A stretch of DNA of 64,000 bases, from positions 1-64,000 of the forward strand of contig NZ_FULE01000034.1 in the NCBI RefSeq assembly GCF_900163965.1. The letters are read 5' to 3'. The notes under the pieces were generated by a model. It saw only the letters and a list, made by a program, of their open reading frames with translations. It searched no databases and had not been told where the DNA came from. Shown one piece after another: positions 21,293 to 32,798 of the stretch (position 1 is the stretch's first letter; each line of letters begins with the position of its first letter). The DNA comes from Vibrio ruber DSM 16370. GTDB lineage: Bacteria > Pseudomonadota > Gammaproteobacteria > Enterobacterales > Vibrionaceae. Made by a program: the position numbers and the translations under genes.

Positions 21293-22930
21293 ATGATGGA
21301 ACCACTCGCTGATGAACAAACGCTCTCTTGTGAGCAACAAAAAGTGCTGCAACGACTCAACATTCTCGGCAGTGTGCCTGAAACGCAGTCTTATATTATC
21401 TCATCGGCAGCTCAGCTCTTTCTGGCCGAACTTTGTGCGCGTTTTGCGCCTCATGTTGCAACCTTATTGCAACGTCGTATCGAGCGCCAAAAAGTCATTG
21501 ATCAGGGGACTCTGCCTCACTTCTTACCGGAAACTCAGACCATTCGCGACGGACAGTGGAAAATTTTAGGAATTCCTCAAGATTTACAGGATCGGCGGGT
21601 TGAAATTACCGGGCCGACTGAGCGGAAAATGGTAATTAACGCATTGAATGCGAATGTAAAAGTGTTTATGGCTGACTTTGAAGATTCAATGTCTCCGGTT
21701 TGGTCAAAGATGCTGGAAGGACAGATTAATCTTCAGGATGCGGTGAATGGCACGATCAGTTATGTTCAACCGGAAAGCGGTAAGTCTTATCAGTTATGTG
21801 ATGATCCGGCGGTGTTAATATGCCGGGTTCGCGGTCTGCACCTGCGGGAAAAGCATGTCACCTTTGATCAACAGCCGATTCCCGGTGCCTTATTCGATTT
21901 TGCGCTCTATTTTTTCAATAATTATCAAGCGTTACTGAAAAAAGGGAGTGGCCCTTATTTCTATATTCCCAAGCTGCAAAGCCATCAGGAAGCCAAGTGG
22001 TGGAGTGATGTCTTTCATTTCACTGAAGATTATTTCAGCCTTAATACCGGCACCATCAAAGCAACCGTTTTGATTGAAACACTACCGGCAGTGTTTGAGA
22101 TGGATGAAATTCTGTTTGCGATGAAAGAACATATTGTCGGTCTGAATTGTGGTCGGTGGGATTATATTTTCAGCTACATTAAAACGTTGAAAAATTATCC
22201 GGATCGCGTGCTGCCTGATCGTCAGGTTGTCACGATGGAGAAACCCTTTCTCAGTGCTTATTCCCGCTTACTGATTCGGACTTGTCACCGACGCGGTGCT
22301 TTTGCGATGGGCGGTATGGCTGCTTTCATTCCTGCAAAAGATGCAGCGCAGAATCGTCAGGTTCAGGAAAAAATTCACCAGGACAAGCGACTGGAAGCAA
22401 CCAACGGACATGATGGAACCTGGGTTGCCCACCCAGGCCTCGCGGATACCGCCATGGCTGTGTTTGATGAGGTACTTGGCAGTAAACCCAATCAATTGGA
22501 CGTCATGCGTGAGCATGACGCACCGATCTCCGCCGAACAGTTACTTCAACCTTGTGAGGGAGAGCGAACCGAACAGGGAATGCGACATAACATTCGTGTC
22601 GCGCTGCAGTACATTGAGGCTTGGATTTCCGGCAATGGTTGTGTGCCGATTTATGGTCTGATGGAAGATGCCGCGACGGCGGAGATTTCCAGAACGTCTA
22701 TCTGGCAATGGATTCAGCATCAAAAAACATTGGATAACGGAGAGGTGGTGACAAAAGCTTTGTTTGAACGCTATCTCACCGAAGAAGTTGAAGCCGTTCG
22801 CAAAGAAATCGGAGCAGAGCGGTTTGAGCAAGGGCGTTTCAGTGAAGCGGCACAACTTATGAAACGTCTGACGACCAGTGATGCGTTAACGGCATTTTTA
22901 ACGGTGCCGGGATACGACTATCTGGCGTAA
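21293..22930 (+). CDS. aceB: Malate synthase A
   Basis: A 545-residue malate synthase of the A type (about 530-550 residues), which condenses glyoxylate with acetyl-CoA in the glyoxylate shunt. Visible family motifs include FMADFEDSMSPVW (near 120), the ATVLIETLPAVFEMDEIL segment with the Mg-binding Glu, GLNCGRWDYIFSY and the catalytic-Asp region YGLMEDAATAEISR. GAGGGAAG lies just upstream of the ATG; the next codon is also ATG. aceA follows on the same strand after about 200 bp containing a stem-loop. Confidence 0.95.
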   Translation: MMEPLADEQTLSCEQQKVLQRLNILGSVPETQSYIISSAAQLFLAELCARFAPHVATLLQRRIERQKVIDQGTLPHFLPETQTIRDGQWKILGIPQDLQDRRVEITGPTERKMVINALNANVKVFMADFEDSMSPVWSKMLEGQINLQDAVNGTISYVQPESGKSYQLCDDPAVLICRVRGLHLREKHVTFDQQPIPGALFDFALYFFNNYQALLKKGSGPYFYIPKLQSHQEAKWWSDVFHFTEDYFSLNTGTIKATVLIETLPAVFEMDEILFAMKEHIVGLNCGRWDYIFSYIKTLKNYPDRVLPDRQVVTMEKPFLSAYSRLLIRTCHRRGAFAMGGMAAFIPAKDAAQNRQVQEKIHQDKRLEATNGHDGTWVAHPGLADTAMAVFDEVLGSKPNQLDVMREHDAPISAEQLLQPCEGERTEQGMRHNIRVALQYIEAWISGNGCVPIYGLMEDAATAEISRTSIWQWIQHQKTLDNGEVVTKALFERYLTEEVEAVRKEIGAERFEQGRFSEAAQLMKRLTTSDALTAFLTVPGYDYLA

Positions 22931-22971
22931 ACCGTGAGGAATGCGTTCCGAGTGGGGAGTAACTCGACGCT

Positions 22972-22995
22972 GGCTTGAAGGCAGCAAAGCAAGCC
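22972..22995 (+). other. Stem-loop between aceB and aceA
   Basis: GGCTTG (22972-22977) and CAAGCC (22990-22995) pair around a 12-base purine-rich loop, with partial extension into flanking CG-rich bases. No T-run follows, so it may tune mRNA stability or expression of aceA relative to aceB, not terminate transcription. Confidence 0.35.
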
Positions 22996-23126
22996 GTGGC
23001 GAGAGATAAAAATAAGATAAATCAAAACGTGAAACAAGCTTTTCGATATCAACTGTTTAAGACGGGATGATAAAGAAAAGGAAGAAGGACTACCGATATC
23101 ATTCGGATAACATGAGGGATAAGACT

Positions 23127-24437
23127 ATGACTCTGACTCGTCGTCAACAAATTGAAGCGCTGGAAAAAGATTGGGCAACCAATCCTCGCTGGCAACATGT
23201 GAAACGGACTTATACCGCTGAAGAAGTCGTCGCACTCCGGGGATCGGTCATGCCGGAATATACCCTTTCACAGCGGGGAGCCGATAAGCTTTGGTCTTTG
23301 GTCAATGGTCAGGCAAAAAAAGGTTATGTGAATTGTCTGGGGGCACTGACCGGCGGACAGGCGGTTCAACAAGCCAAAGCGGGGATTGAGGCTATTTATT
23401 TGTCAGGCTGGCAAGTCGCTGCGGATAACAATACAGCTTCTGCGATGTATCCGGATCAATCCCTCTATCCGGTCGATTCTGTACCGGCGGTGGTCAAACG
23501 AATCAATAGTGCATTCCGTCGTGCCGATCAAATCCAATGGTCGAATGGCGTCACCCCTGAAGATGAAGGTGGGATTGACTATTTTCTGCCGATTGTTGCT
23601 GATGCAGAGGCCGGCTTTGGCGGCGTTCTTAACGCTTATGAGTTGATGAAACATATGATTGAAGCCGGTGCGGCCGGGGTTCATTTTGAAGATCAACTGG
23701 CCTCGGTGAAAAAATGTGGCCACATGGGGGGGAAAGTATTAGTGCCCACTCAGGAAGCCGTGCAAAAACTGATTGCCGCCCGGCTTGCTGCCGACGTTGC
23801 AGGGACAACGACACTGGTGATTGCGCGAACCGATGCCAACGCTGCCGATTTGTTGACTTCGGATTGCGATCCTTATGATCAGGACTTCATTATCGGAGAA
23901 CGAACTGCGGAAGGGTTCTATCGGGTAAAAGCGGGGATCGAACAGGCAATCTCTCGCGGTCTGGCTTATGCGCCTTATGCGGATTTGGTCTGGTGTGAAA
24001 CGGCCAAACCTGATTTGGAAGAAGCTCGGCGGTTTGCCGAGGCCATTCATGAGCAGTATCCGGATCAGCTCTTAGCTTATAACTGTTCTCCTTCTTTCAA
24101 CTGGGAGAAAAATCTCGATGCGGAAACGATTCGTCACTTCCAACAATCACTCGCGGACATGGGATATCGCTATCAATTCATTACCTTAGCGGGGATTCAT
24201 AACATGTGGTACAACATGTTTGATTTAGCCCATGCCTATGCGCAGGGAGAAGGGATGCGTCATTACGTTGAAAAAGTTCAGCGGCCTGAGTTTGCAGCCG
24301 CAGAGCGAGGGTATACCTTTGTTGCACACCAGCAGGAAGTCGGAACCGGTTATTTTGACCGCGTGACCAATACCATTCAGGGCGGGCAATCTTCTGTGAC
24401 AGCACTGACCGGGTCAACTGAAGAAGATCAGTTCTGA
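23127..24437 (+). CDS. aceA: Isocitrate lyase
   Basis: A 436-residue isocitrate lyase that splits isocitrate into succinate and glyoxylate. The catalytic-loop Cys (about residue 197) sits in [14 protein letters not shown]. Other motifs are [21 protein letters not shown] with Mg ligands, and [11 protein letters not shown]. The start [12 protein letters not shown] at 23127 has GAGGGATAAG upstream and gives the family length; an upstream in-frame Met at 23067 is unlikely. It follows aceB, so both arms of the shunt are made together. The gene ends at tandem hairpins. Confidence 0.95.
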   Translation: MTLTRRQQIEALEKDWATNPRWQHVKRTYTAEEVVALRGSVMPEYTLSQRGADKLWSLVNGQAKKGYVNCLGALTGGQAVQQAKAGIEAIYLSGWQVAADNNTASAMYPDQSLYPVDSVPAVVKRINSAFRRADQIQWSNGVTPEDEGGIDYFLPIVADAEAGFGGVLNAYELMKHMIEAGAAGVHFEDQLASVKKCGHMGGKVLVPTQEAVQKLIAARLAADVAGTTTLVIARTDANAADLLTSDCDPYDQDFIIGERTAEGFYRVKAGIEQAISRGLAYAPYADLVWCETAKPDLEEARRFAEAIHEQYPDQLLAYNCSPSFNWEKNLDAETIRHFQQSLADMGYRYQFITLAGIHNMWYNMFDLAHAYAQGEGMRHYVEKVQRPEFAAAERGYTFVAHQQEVGTGYFDRVTNTIQGGQSSVTALTGSTEEDQF

Positions 24438-24473
24438 TATCGCGGACTTTTTGCAATTAATCTTGCCATTTTA

Positions 24474-24530
24474 CTTTGCAATTCACCCCACCGAATTGCA
24501 AAGAGAGCAGCTTCGGCTGCTCTTTTTTTG
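24474..24530 (+). terminator. Tandem terminator hairpins after aceA
   Basis: First hairpin: CTTTGCAATTC (24474-24484) with GAATTGCAAAG (24493-24503), an 11-bp perfect stem. Second: AGAGCAGC (24504-24511), TTCG tetraloop, GCTGCTCT (24516-24523), then a long T-run. The second is a textbook Rho-independent terminator. Confidence 0.93.
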
Positions 24531-24540
24531 TCATCCCTAA

Positions 24541-24561
24541 ACCACCGCCTTGGGCGGTGGT
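24541..24561. other. GC-rich palindrome between aceA and the CBS gene
   Basis: ACCACCGCC (24541-24549) and GGCGGTGGT (24553-24561) form a perfect 9-bp stem with a 3-base loop. No T-run follows on either strand. It lies downstream of the minus-strand CBS gene and could stabilise the 3' end of that mRNA. Confidence 0.4.
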
Positions 24562-24598
24562 GATTGTGTTACTCACTAAGTGTGTCTGGCGTGATGTG

Positions 24599-25060
24599 TT
24601 AAAGGGTATCGATGTCCTCGCCTTCGAACTCATCCGGTTCGGTTTCCTCTTGTAGCTCAAGCAGGTTAATTGCAATCGCAACAAAATCGTTATCGGTGAT
24701 GATTCCGACCAGACGTTCGTGTTCGATCACCGGGAGGCAACCGACTTTATGCTTTTGCATAAACAAGGCGCTTTCTTTCAGTCCCGCATCAGGAGAAACC
24801 GTGATCATCTGGGTATGCATGATTTCAGATAGCGGATGAGAGAGTAAGATTGTCGAAGGAGAAATATCACGATTCAGGCAGGAATGCTGAGCCTGTAAGA
24901 TGTCTCTCTGGGAAACGATACCACGGATTTTCTGGTGTTGATCGACAATCGGAATATGGTGGATTTCATACTTTTCCATAAATACCCGGGCATCTTCTAT
25001 GGTATGGGCAGGGGTAAGCGTATGTGGATGGCGAGTCATCATGTCTTCAATCTTGATCAT
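24599..25060 (-). CDS. CBS-domain pair protein
   Basis: A 153-residue protein made almost wholly of two CBS domains: residues 1-60 (MIKIEDMMTRHPHTLTP, HHIPIVDQHQKIRGIVSQRDIL) and about 75-140 (MITVSPDAGLKES, CLPVIEHERLVGIITDNDFV). It ends in an acidic tail. CBS pairs bind adenine nucleotides and act as sensors; no catalytic domain is attached, so the partner is unknown. The start at 25060 has TAAGGAG upstream and is preferred over the longer frame. Confidence 0.85.
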   Translation of the reverse strand: MIKIEDMMTRHPHTLTPAHTIEDARVFMEKYEIHHIPIVDQHQKIRGIVSQRDILQAQHSCLNRDISPSTILLSHPLSEIMHTQMITVSPDAGLKESALFMQKHKVGCLPVIEHERLVGIITDNDFVAIAINLLELQEETEPDEFEGEDIDTL

Positions 25061-25285
25061 AGCGAACTCCTTACTGAAGCGGCAATCATCGGTTGTTGTG
25101 AATACAAGAGGGTGCATACTCTGACTATAGTTATTTCTGCTGAACAGAGATGAGAGATCGCGACCGATTTCTGGCTTTGGTGAAAAAATTATTCCTGATT
25201 TAGGCCGAATCTATGGAATACGCTGCCGTCCTTGCTGATTTCCGTATATACTACCGCGCTGCGAATGACTAGACAGAAAAGAGTT

Positions 25286-26347
25286 ATGCAAGTTTCCGAT
25301 TTTCATTTTGACTTACCCGATGAGCTGATAGCCCGGTACCCGAAAGCAGAACGGACATCGAGTCGTCTGTTGCAGCTGAACGGTGAGACCGGTGCCGTTG
25401 TCGATGGAACCTTTACCGATGTACTGAATTTGGTGCAGCCGGGAGATCTGCTGGTGTTCAATAACACGCGAGTTATCCCGGCGCGAATGTTTGGTCGTAA
25501 GGCGTCCGGCGGCAAGATTGAAGTGCTGGTTGAGCGAGTTCTGGATGAGCACCGTATTTTGGCTCACGTTCGTTCTTCAAAAGCACCTCGCGAAGGCAGT
25601 GCATTATTGTTGGGAGAACATGATGAGTATTCTGCCACGATGGTTGCACGTCATGATGCCTTGTTTGAGATTCGTCTGGAGACTGAGGTCACCGTTTTGG
25701 ATGTCTTGAACGTAATCGGACATATGCCTTTGCCGCCTTATATTGATCGGCCTGATGAAGACGCGGATAGAGAGCGTTATCAAACCGTCTATAACCAAAA
25801 GCCGGGTGCAGTTGCTGCACCGACCGCAGGGTTACATTTTGATACTGATTTGCTTGAACAAATTGCGGCAAAAGGTGTCGAAATGGCTTATGTTACGCTC
25901 CATGTCGGTGCCGGTACATTCCAGCCGGTACGGGTTGAAAATATCAATGATCACCATATGCACGCTGAATATGTTGAAGTTCCGCCGGCGGTTGTCGATG
26001 CGATTGCTGCAACCCGTCAACGCGGTGGACGAGTGATTGCCGTCGGTACCACATCGGTTCGTTCATTAGAGAGTGCAGCACATCAGGCGTTGAAAAATGG
26101 CCAGACGTTGGCGCCTTTCTTTGGCGATACTGATATCTTCATTTATCCGGGGTATGAATATCAGATTGTTGATTGCCTGATCACCAATTTCCATTTACCA
26201 GAATCGACGCTCATCATGTTGGTCAGTGCCTTTGCCGGTTATGACAATGTGATGGCAGCTTATCGTCATGCCGTCGAGCAAAAATATCGCTTCTTCAGTT
26301 ATGGGGATGCGATGTTCATTGAAAAGCGCAAGCATGAAAGCGCATAA
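25286..26347 (+). CDS. queA: S-adenosylmethionine:tRNA ribosyltransferase-isomerase QueA
   Basis: A 353-residue QueA, which moves the ribosyl group of SAM onto preQ1 in tRNA to form epoxyqueuosine. The start [19 protein letters not shown] is the family N-terminus; earlier in-frame Mets are spurious. Typical motifs are [42 protein letters not shown] and [10 protein letters not shown]. It is followed after about 100 bp by tgt, the enzyme that acts just before it in queuosine synthesis. Confidence 0.95.
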   Translation: MQVSDFHFDLPDELIARYPKAERTSSRLLQLNGETGAVVDGTFTDVLNLVQPGDLLVFNNTRVIPARMFGRKASGGKIEVLVERVLDEHRILAHVRSSKAPREGSALLLGEHDEYSATMVARHDALFEIRLETEVTVLDVLNVIGHMPLPPYIDRPDEDADRERYQTVYNQKPGAVAAPTAGLHFDTDLLEQIAAKGVEMAYVTLHVGAGTFQPVRVENINDHHMHAEYVEVPPAVVDAIAATRQRGGRVIAVGTTSVRSLESAAHQALKNGQTLAPFFGDTDIFIYPGYEYQIVDCLITNFHLPESTLIMLVSAFAGYDNVMAAYRHAVEQKYRFFSYGDAMFIEKRKHESA

Positions 26348-26411
26348 GCGCTGTTTAAGTATGAATCAAGGGTGTTGGTGAACAACATCCGGGAGAAAAA
26401 ATTTCTCGTAG

Positions 26412-27581
<1,170 letters not shown>

Positions 27582-27687
27582 ATGGACTGCGCCGGCAGAT
27601 AATCACCAAGTGGTTGAAATTTCAATGGCGCAACCCAACATAAGATGAATATGATTTAACAACAATAACCCGAGAGGATGTTTCTCA

Positions 27688-28020
27688 ATGAGTTTAATTT
27701 CTGTTGCCCACGCGGCGGGCGAAGGTGCACCACAAAGTAATGGTTATGAAATGCTGATCATGCTGGCTGTGTTTGCTGTCATCTTCTATTTCATGATCTA
27801 TCGTCCACAAGCCAAACGTGCCAAAGAGCATAAAAATTTGATGTCTTCAATGACCAAGGGTGATGAAGTATTAACCAGTGGTGGTTTGATTGGCAAAATT
27901 ACTAAAATTGCTGATGACAATGATTTCATCACAATCGAATTAAACCCGAATAATCCTGTTGTAATCAAAAAGGACTTCGTTACTGCGGTGTTGCCAAAAG
28001 GTACGCTTAAATCTCTATAA
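27688..28020 (+). CDS. yajC: Sec translocase accessory protein YajC
   Basis: A 110-residue inner-membrane protein with one membrane helix near residues 20-38 (MLIMLAVFAVIFYFMIYRPQ) and a basic cytoplasmic domain with the motif GDEVLTSGGLIGKI. It associates with SecDF and SecYEG. secD begins 19 bp downstream. Confidence 0.93.
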   Translation: MSLISVAHAAGEGAPQSNGYEMLIMLAVFAVIFYFMIYRPQAKRAKEHKNLMSSMTKGDEVLTSGGLIGKITKIADDNDFITIELNPNNPVVIKKDFVTAVLPKGTLKSL

Positions 28021-28039
28021 CAGCTAGAGGATCCTCGCT

Positions 28040-29896
28040 GTGCTGAACCGTTACCCATTATGGAAGTATCTGATGGTGCTGTTTATTATCGCCATCTCTG
28101 CATTGTATGCACTTCCGAATATTTACGGTGAAGATCCAGCTGTTCAGATAACAGGGGCGCGAGGCGCCTCCGTTGATATGGCTACGCTGGATACTATCAC
28201 CCAGTCGCTTGATAAAGCGCATCTTTCTTATAAATCGGCTGCTTTAGAAAACGGCTCTGTTCTTGTCCGATTTAATAATACCGATACTCAACTCAGTGCC
28301 CGGGATACGATCCGGGAAGCCCTTGATCGTAATATGATCGTGGCATTAAACCTTGCGCCGCTGACACCACATTGGCTGGAGTCTATTGGTGCGACGCCGA
28401 TGAAGCTCGGGCTTGATTTACGGGGTGGTGTGCATTTCCTGATGGAAGTGGATATGGATGCCGCCATGGATAAATTGCTGACTCAGGAAGAAGATGCCTT
28501 CCGGACCGAACTTCGGGAAGCCAAGATTCGTTATCGTGCCGTTCATACCGCTGACAACAAGCGTTTGGAAGTCGTGCTGCGTAACGAAGAACAGGCGAAT
28601 GAGGCCATCAATGTTCTTCAGCCGAAACATCGGGATATGACTCTCTCTGCGGCAGAAACACAAGGCCGCTATGTTTTGACGGCGGTATATACCGAAGCGC
28701 GTCTGCAAGAAATTCGTAATTACGCCGTTGAGCAGAACATTACGATTCTGAGAAACCGGGTCAATGAACTCGGGGTTGCCGAACCGCTAGTTCAACGTCA
28801 GGGAGCCAACCGGATTGTGGTTGAACTGCCCGGTGTGCAGGATACAGCCCGTGCCAAAGAAATTTTAGGTGCCACGGCCACATTGGAGTTCCGCGAAGTG
28901 GATACCAGTGTCGATTTGGCTGCAGCTGCAGCTGGCCGAGTGCCACCGGGAACAGAGGTCAAACTTGATCGTCAAGGTCGACCGGTTGTGCTGAAAAAAC
29001 GGGTGATTCTCAGTGGTGCCAGTATTACCGATGCAAGCTCGAGTGCTGATGAATACGGCCGGCCTCAGGTGAACATCTCTCTCGATAGTGAAGGTGGCAG
29101 CAAAATGGCTGCGTTTTCCGAGAAGAATATCGGTAAGTTGATGGCAACTGTTTTTGCTGAGTATAAAGACAGTGGTCGTAAGACTCCGCAAGGCAAAGTT
29201 ATCTTGACCAAGCACGAAGAGGTGATTAACCAGGCGACAATCCAGTCAGCTTTAGGTCGCAGTTTCCGAATTACGGGGATCGATTCTTCTGCAGAAGCAC
29301 ACAATCTGGCTTTGCTGCTCCGTGCCGGTGCGCTGATTGCGCCGATTTCTATTGTTGAAGAGCGGACGATTGGTCCGTCTATGGGACAACAGAATATCGA
29401 TATGGGTGTTCAGGCATGTGTCTGGGGACTGATTGCCGTCATGTTGTTCACCGCGCTTTACTACCGTAAATTCGGTTTGATTGCTAATTTGGCGCTGGTT
29501 GCAAACTTGGTATTGATTGTCGGCGTAATGTCGATGATTCCGGGGGCAACCATGACATTGCCGGGGATTGCGGGGATTGTTTTGACCGTTGGTATGGCGG
29601 TGGATGCGAACGTGCTGATCTTTGAGCGGATCCGGGAGGAGCTGGTTGAAGGTCGTAATCCGCAACAGGCGATTCATCAGGGATATGCCAATGCATTCAG
29701 CACCATTGCGGATGCGAACATTACGACGTTGATTACCGCAATTATTTTGTTTGCGGTCGGAACGGGGGCAATCAAAGGATTTGCTGTGACGTTGTCGATT
29801 GGTATTCTGACGTCAATGTTTACTGCCATTATCGGAACACGTTGTGTGGTGAACTTGCTTTATGGCGGCAAGCGGATTAAGAAATTGTCGATCTAA
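28040..29896 (+). CDS. secD: Protein translocase subunit SecD
   Basis: A 618-residue SecD, matching the usual length. One membrane helix at the N-terminus is followed by a large periplasmic region (P1) beginning near [17 protein letters not shown] (about 113), and a C-terminal bundle of five helices with the RND-type [17 protein letters not shown] motif. With SecF it uses proton motive force to pull proteins out of the Sec channel. The start codon is GTG at 28040, with AGAGGA upstream. Confidence 0.95.
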   Translation: MLNRYPLWKYLMVLFIIAISALYALPNIYGEDPAVQITGARGASVDMATLDTITQSLDKAHLSYKSAALENGSVLVRFNNTDTQLSARDTIREALDRNMIVALNLAPLTPHWLESIGATPMKLGLDLRGGVHFLMEVDMDAAMDKLLTQEEDAFRTELREAKIRYRAVHTADNKRLEVVLRNEEQANEAINVLQPKHRDMTLSAAETQGRYVLTAVYTEARLQEIRNYAVEQNITILRNRVNELGVAEPLVQRQGANRIVVELPGVQDTARAKEILGATATLEFREVDTSVDLAAAAAGRVPPGTEVKLDRQGRPVVLKKRVILSGASITDASSSADEYGRPQVNISLDSEGGSKMAAFSEKNIGKLMATVFAEYKDSGRKTPQGKVILTKHEEVINQATIQSALGRSFRITGIDSSAEAHNLALLLRAGALIAPISIVEERTIGPSMGQQNIDMGVQACVWGLIAVMLFTALYYRKFGLIANLALVANLVLIVGVMSMIPGATMTLPGIAGIVLTVGMAVDANVLIFERIREELVEGRNPQQAIHQGYANAFSTIADANITTLITAIILFAVGTGAIKGFAVTLSIGILTSMFTAIIGTRCVVNLLYGGKRIKKLSI

Positions 29897-29926
29897 TCGT
29901 CGTCAGATTAAAAGCTGGGAATAGAT

Positions 29927-30874
29927 ATGTTTCAAATTCTAAAAGCAAAGCAAGCGATCAACTTTATGCGTTGGTCGAAGTTTGCCTTCGTCCTTTCCGC
30001 GCTACTGATTGTGGCGTCGATTGTGACGATCTCTATCAAGGGATTTAACTGGGGGCTTGATTTCACCGGCGGGACACTGATTGAAGTGAGTTTTGAGCAG
30101 CCGGCTGATCTTGAACAGGTCCGAAATGCGCTTGAGACACAGGGTTTTGGTGATGCAACAGTCCAAAACTTTGGTTCGGCCAAAGATGTCATGGTTCGTT
30201 TGCGTCCGCGTGAAAATATGGCGGGTGAAGCGTTAGGCAATCAGATCATCAGTGCAATCAATAAGGGCACGGGTCAACACGTTGAAATGCGTCGAATCGA
30301 GTTCGTCGGACCGAATGTCGGGGATGAGCTGACAGAAGCAGGAGGGATGGCAATCCTGATTTCGCTGCTCTGTATCTTGATGTACGTTTCAATGCGTTTC
30401 GAATGGCGTTTATCTGCCGGGGCCGTTTTGTCTTTGGCGCATGATGTCACGATTACACTGGGTGTGTTCTCATTCTTACAGATTGAAGTCGATCTGACCA
30501 TTATTGCAGCCTTGCTGACGGTGGTGGGTTACTCACTCAACGATACCATCGTGGTCTTTGACCGGATTCGTGAGAATTTCCGTAAAATGCGCAAAGGCGA
30601 ATCGGACGAAGTCATGAATAATTCAATTACACAAACGCTGAGCCGGACTTTAATTACTTCCGGTACGACGTTATTCGTGGTAATTGCTTTATTTGTTGAG
30701 GGTGGTGCGATGATTCACGGGTTTGCACTGGCACTGTTACTGGGTATCACCGTCGGGACCTACTCTTCAATCTATGTTGCCTCTGCTCTGGCCCTCAAAC
30801 TAGGGATTAAACGTGAGCACTTACTTCAGCCACAGGTTGAGAAAGAAGGCGCGGAGTTTGATGAGCTTCCTTAA
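29927..30874 (+). CDS. secF: Protein translocase subunit SecF
   Basis: A 315-residue SecF, the membrane partner of SecD. An N-terminal helix is followed by the periplasmic motif GLDFTGGTLIEVSFEQ, and the C-terminal helices include VVGYSLNDTIVVFDRIREN, the family motif. It ends at a strong terminator shared with the converging suhB. Confidence 0.95.
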   Translation: MFQILKAKQAINFMRWSKFAFVLSALLIVASIVTISIKGFNWGLDFTGGTLIEVSFEQPADLEQVRNALETQGFGDATVQNFGSAKDVMVRLRPRENMAGEALGNQIISAINKGTGQHVEMRRIEFVGPNVGDELTEAGGMAILISLLCILMYVSMRFEWRLSAGAVLSLAHDVTITLGVFSFLQIEVDLTIIAALLTVVGYSLNDTIVVFDRIRENFRKMRKGESDEVMNNSITQTLSRTLITSGTTLFVVIALFVEGGAMIHGFALALLLGITVGTYSSIYVASALALKLGIKREHLLQPQVEKEGAEFDELP

Positions 30875-30909
30875 CATGCATGATTAGAAGTAAATCGCGC
30901 TTAAAAATA

Positions 30910-30938
30910 AAAAAACCGCTGATATCAGCGGTTTTTTT
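30910..30938. terminator. Bidirectional terminator between secF and suhB
   Basis: AAAACCGCTGA and TCAGCGGTTTT form a long perfect palindrome with A-runs before and T-runs after, so it works on both strands. It separates the converging secF and suhB. Confidence 0.9.
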
Positions 30939-30959
30939 ATGTCCGGAGTATTCTGGCGA

Positions 30960-31763
30960 TTATTTCAGAATCGCATCATTACCCTGTTCGCGGATATGCT
31001 TCAGGATTGCTTTCGTTCCCTTTGCACTGGATGCCACGATATTGCCCGATTTGACATAGTCTGTTCCACCGGCAAAGTCAGTGACAATAGCGCCCGCTTC
31101 GCGTGCGATAAGCTCACCGGCTGCCATATCCCATGGTTTCAGGCCGAGTTCGAAGAAGCCATCGACACGATTTGCGGCAACGTAGCATAAATCCAGTGCC
31201 GCTGAGCCGGTTCTGCGGAAATCAGCACATTCAGTAAAGAGAGCAGACACAATTTTCAGGTAAGATTCAGCGTGCTGTTTTTGTTTAAAAGGAAAACCTG
31301 TTGCTAAAACAGTACCTTGTAGATCTTTGATCGCATTGACGCGAATCCGGGTGTTGTTTAACTGTGCTCCTGCGCCACGCTGGGCGGTAAACAGTTCATT
31401 GAGCATTGGATCGTAAACACAGGCAACTTCAGTTTTACCTTTGATGCGTACTGCGATAGAGACGGAGAAGTGCGGCAGTCCTCTGAGAAAATTGGTGGTG
31501 CCATCCAGTGGGTCGATGATCCATTGTACGTCTTGATCTTTTCCTTCAATCACGCCATTTTCTTCAGCAATAATGACATGTTCCGGATAAGCATGTTTGA
31601 TTACGTCAACAATCATAGACTCAGCTTCTTGATCTACATTAGTGACGAAATCGTTCGTACCTTTTTGAGTTGACTGAATTTTTTCAGAATTTTCTAGTGA
31701 TTTAGCAATATGATTGCCAGCTTTTCGTGCGGCACGAATAGCAATATTAAGCATTGGATGCAT
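30960..31763 (-). CDS. suhB: Inositol monophosphatase family protein SuhB
   Basis: A 267-residue SuhB: an inositol-1-monophosphatase that in enteric bacteria also joins ribosomal RNA antitermination complexes. The metal-binding motifs are AEENG (near 67), WIIDPLDGTTNFLRG (near 81-95) and PWDMAAGELIAREAGA (near 215). Length equals the E. coli protein. It is divergent from trmJ, a conserved arrangement. Confidence 0.94.
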   Translation of the reverse strand: MHPMLNIAIRAARKAGNHIAKSLENSEKIQSTQKGTNDFVTNVDQEAESMIVDVIKHAYPEHVIIAEENGVIEGKDQDVQWIIDPLDGTTNFLRGLPHFSVSIAVRIKGKTEVACVYDPMLNELFTAQRGAGAQLNNTRIRVNAIKDLQGTVLATGFPFKQKQHAESYLKIVSALFTECADFRRTGSAALDLCYVAANRVDGFFELGLKPWDMAAGELIAREAGAIVTDFAGGTDYVKSGNIVASSAKGTKAILKHIREQGNDAILK

Positions 31764-31962
31764 ACGAGTTTCCCAACGGATGTTAAAGAACGAAAAAAGC
31801 GGGCTGAAGTATACCAGAGATCTTCAGAAAAGGAAGTGATTAAATTATGTTCTATAGGGGGATTATTTCACTCAGAACCTGACCATTTTTATCTGGTTTA
31901 TGGTAACATCGACAGCTATTCAATGATGACATCATCCCATAATTAATAAAGTAGAATCACCC

Positions 31963-32685
31963 ATGCTCAGTCAAGTGAAAATCGTGCTCGTCGGCACTTC
32001 TCATTCAGGTAATATCGGTTCGGCGGCTCGGGCAATGAAAGTGATGGGATTCAGCCAGATGGTTTTGGTTGATCCTCAATGTGAGGTTGATGCTCAGGCG
32101 ATTGCAATGGCTGCCGGTGCCAGTGATATTGCGTTAAATGCAACGATTGTTGATTCTCTCGAAACCGCTGTTGAAGACTGTCAACTCGTGGTTGGCAGCA
32201 GTGCTCGCTCGAGAACGCTTTCCTGGCCTATGTTGACCCCGAGAGCGTGCGGTGAACGTTTCGTTCAGGAAGGGGAGCAAGGTGCTGTTGCATTGGTGTT
32301 TGGGCGTGAGAGAACGGGCCTGACAAATGAAGAATTACAGAAGTGCCATTATCATGTCGCGATTCCGGCGAATCCTGAATATAGCTCTTTGAATCTGGCA
32401 ATGGCAGTTCAGACACTTTGCTATGAAATTCGTGTCGCCTATCTGGAGCGCCAATCGCAGGTTTTTCCTCAAGAAGAGCAGCCTGCGTATCCGCGCCATG
32501 ATGAGCTGGAGCGATTCTATCAGCATCTGGAAAAAGTGTTGTTCAAGACCCAGTTTATTGCCGAAGAACAGCCGAATCTGGTGATGAATAAATTACGCCG
32601 TTTATTTAGTCGAGCTCGCCCGGAATCTCAGGAAATCAATATCTTAAGAGGTATTTTGACGTCAGTTGAACGACGCGTAAAATAA
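31963..32685 (+). CDS. trmJ: tRNA (cytidine/uridine-32-2'-O)-methyltransferase TrmJ
   Basis: A 240-residue SPOUT methyltransferase that 2'-O-methylates position 32 of tRNA. Trefoil-knot motifs are visible: [20 protein letters not shown] at the N-terminus, [15 protein letters not shown] (near 108-122) and [17 protein letters not shown] (near 132-148). The C-terminal helical extension matches TrmJ. It lies just upstream of iscR, as in many gammaproteobacteria. Confidence 0.94.
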   Translation: MLSQVKIVLVGTSHSGNIGSAARAMKVMGFSQMVLVDPQCEVDAQAIAMAAGASDIALNATIVDSLETAVEDCQLVVGSSARSRTLSWPMLTPRACGERFVQEGEQGAVALVFGRERTGLTNEELQKCHYHVAIPANPEYSSLNLAMAVQTLCYEIRVAYLERQSQVFPQEEQPAYPRHDELERFYQHLEKVLFKTQFIAEEQPNLVMNKLRRLFSRARPESQEINILRGILTSVERRVK

Positions 32686-32706
32686 CCACCCTTATTGAAG
32701 GGTTAA

Positions 32707-32756
32707 ATACCTGACTAAACAGGTCAATTAAATACTTGACCTGTTTAGTCAGGTAT
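32707..32756 (+). promoter_or_regulatory. Two abutting type 1 IscR-binding sites
   Basis: Two 25-bp boxes touch end to end: 32707-32731 (starts ATACCTGACT) and 32732-32756 (ends TTTAGTCAGGTAT). They match the type 1 IscR consensus at about 20 and 22 of 25 positions. Together they contain a perfect 21-bp inverted repeat (32707-32727 with 32736-32756, 8-base centre). Holo-IscR binding here would repress its own operon, as in E. coli, which also has two sites. Confidence 0.85.
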
Positions 32757-32798
32757 GACACACTGCGATCCACATAAACGGTGTGGATAAAAGTGATT

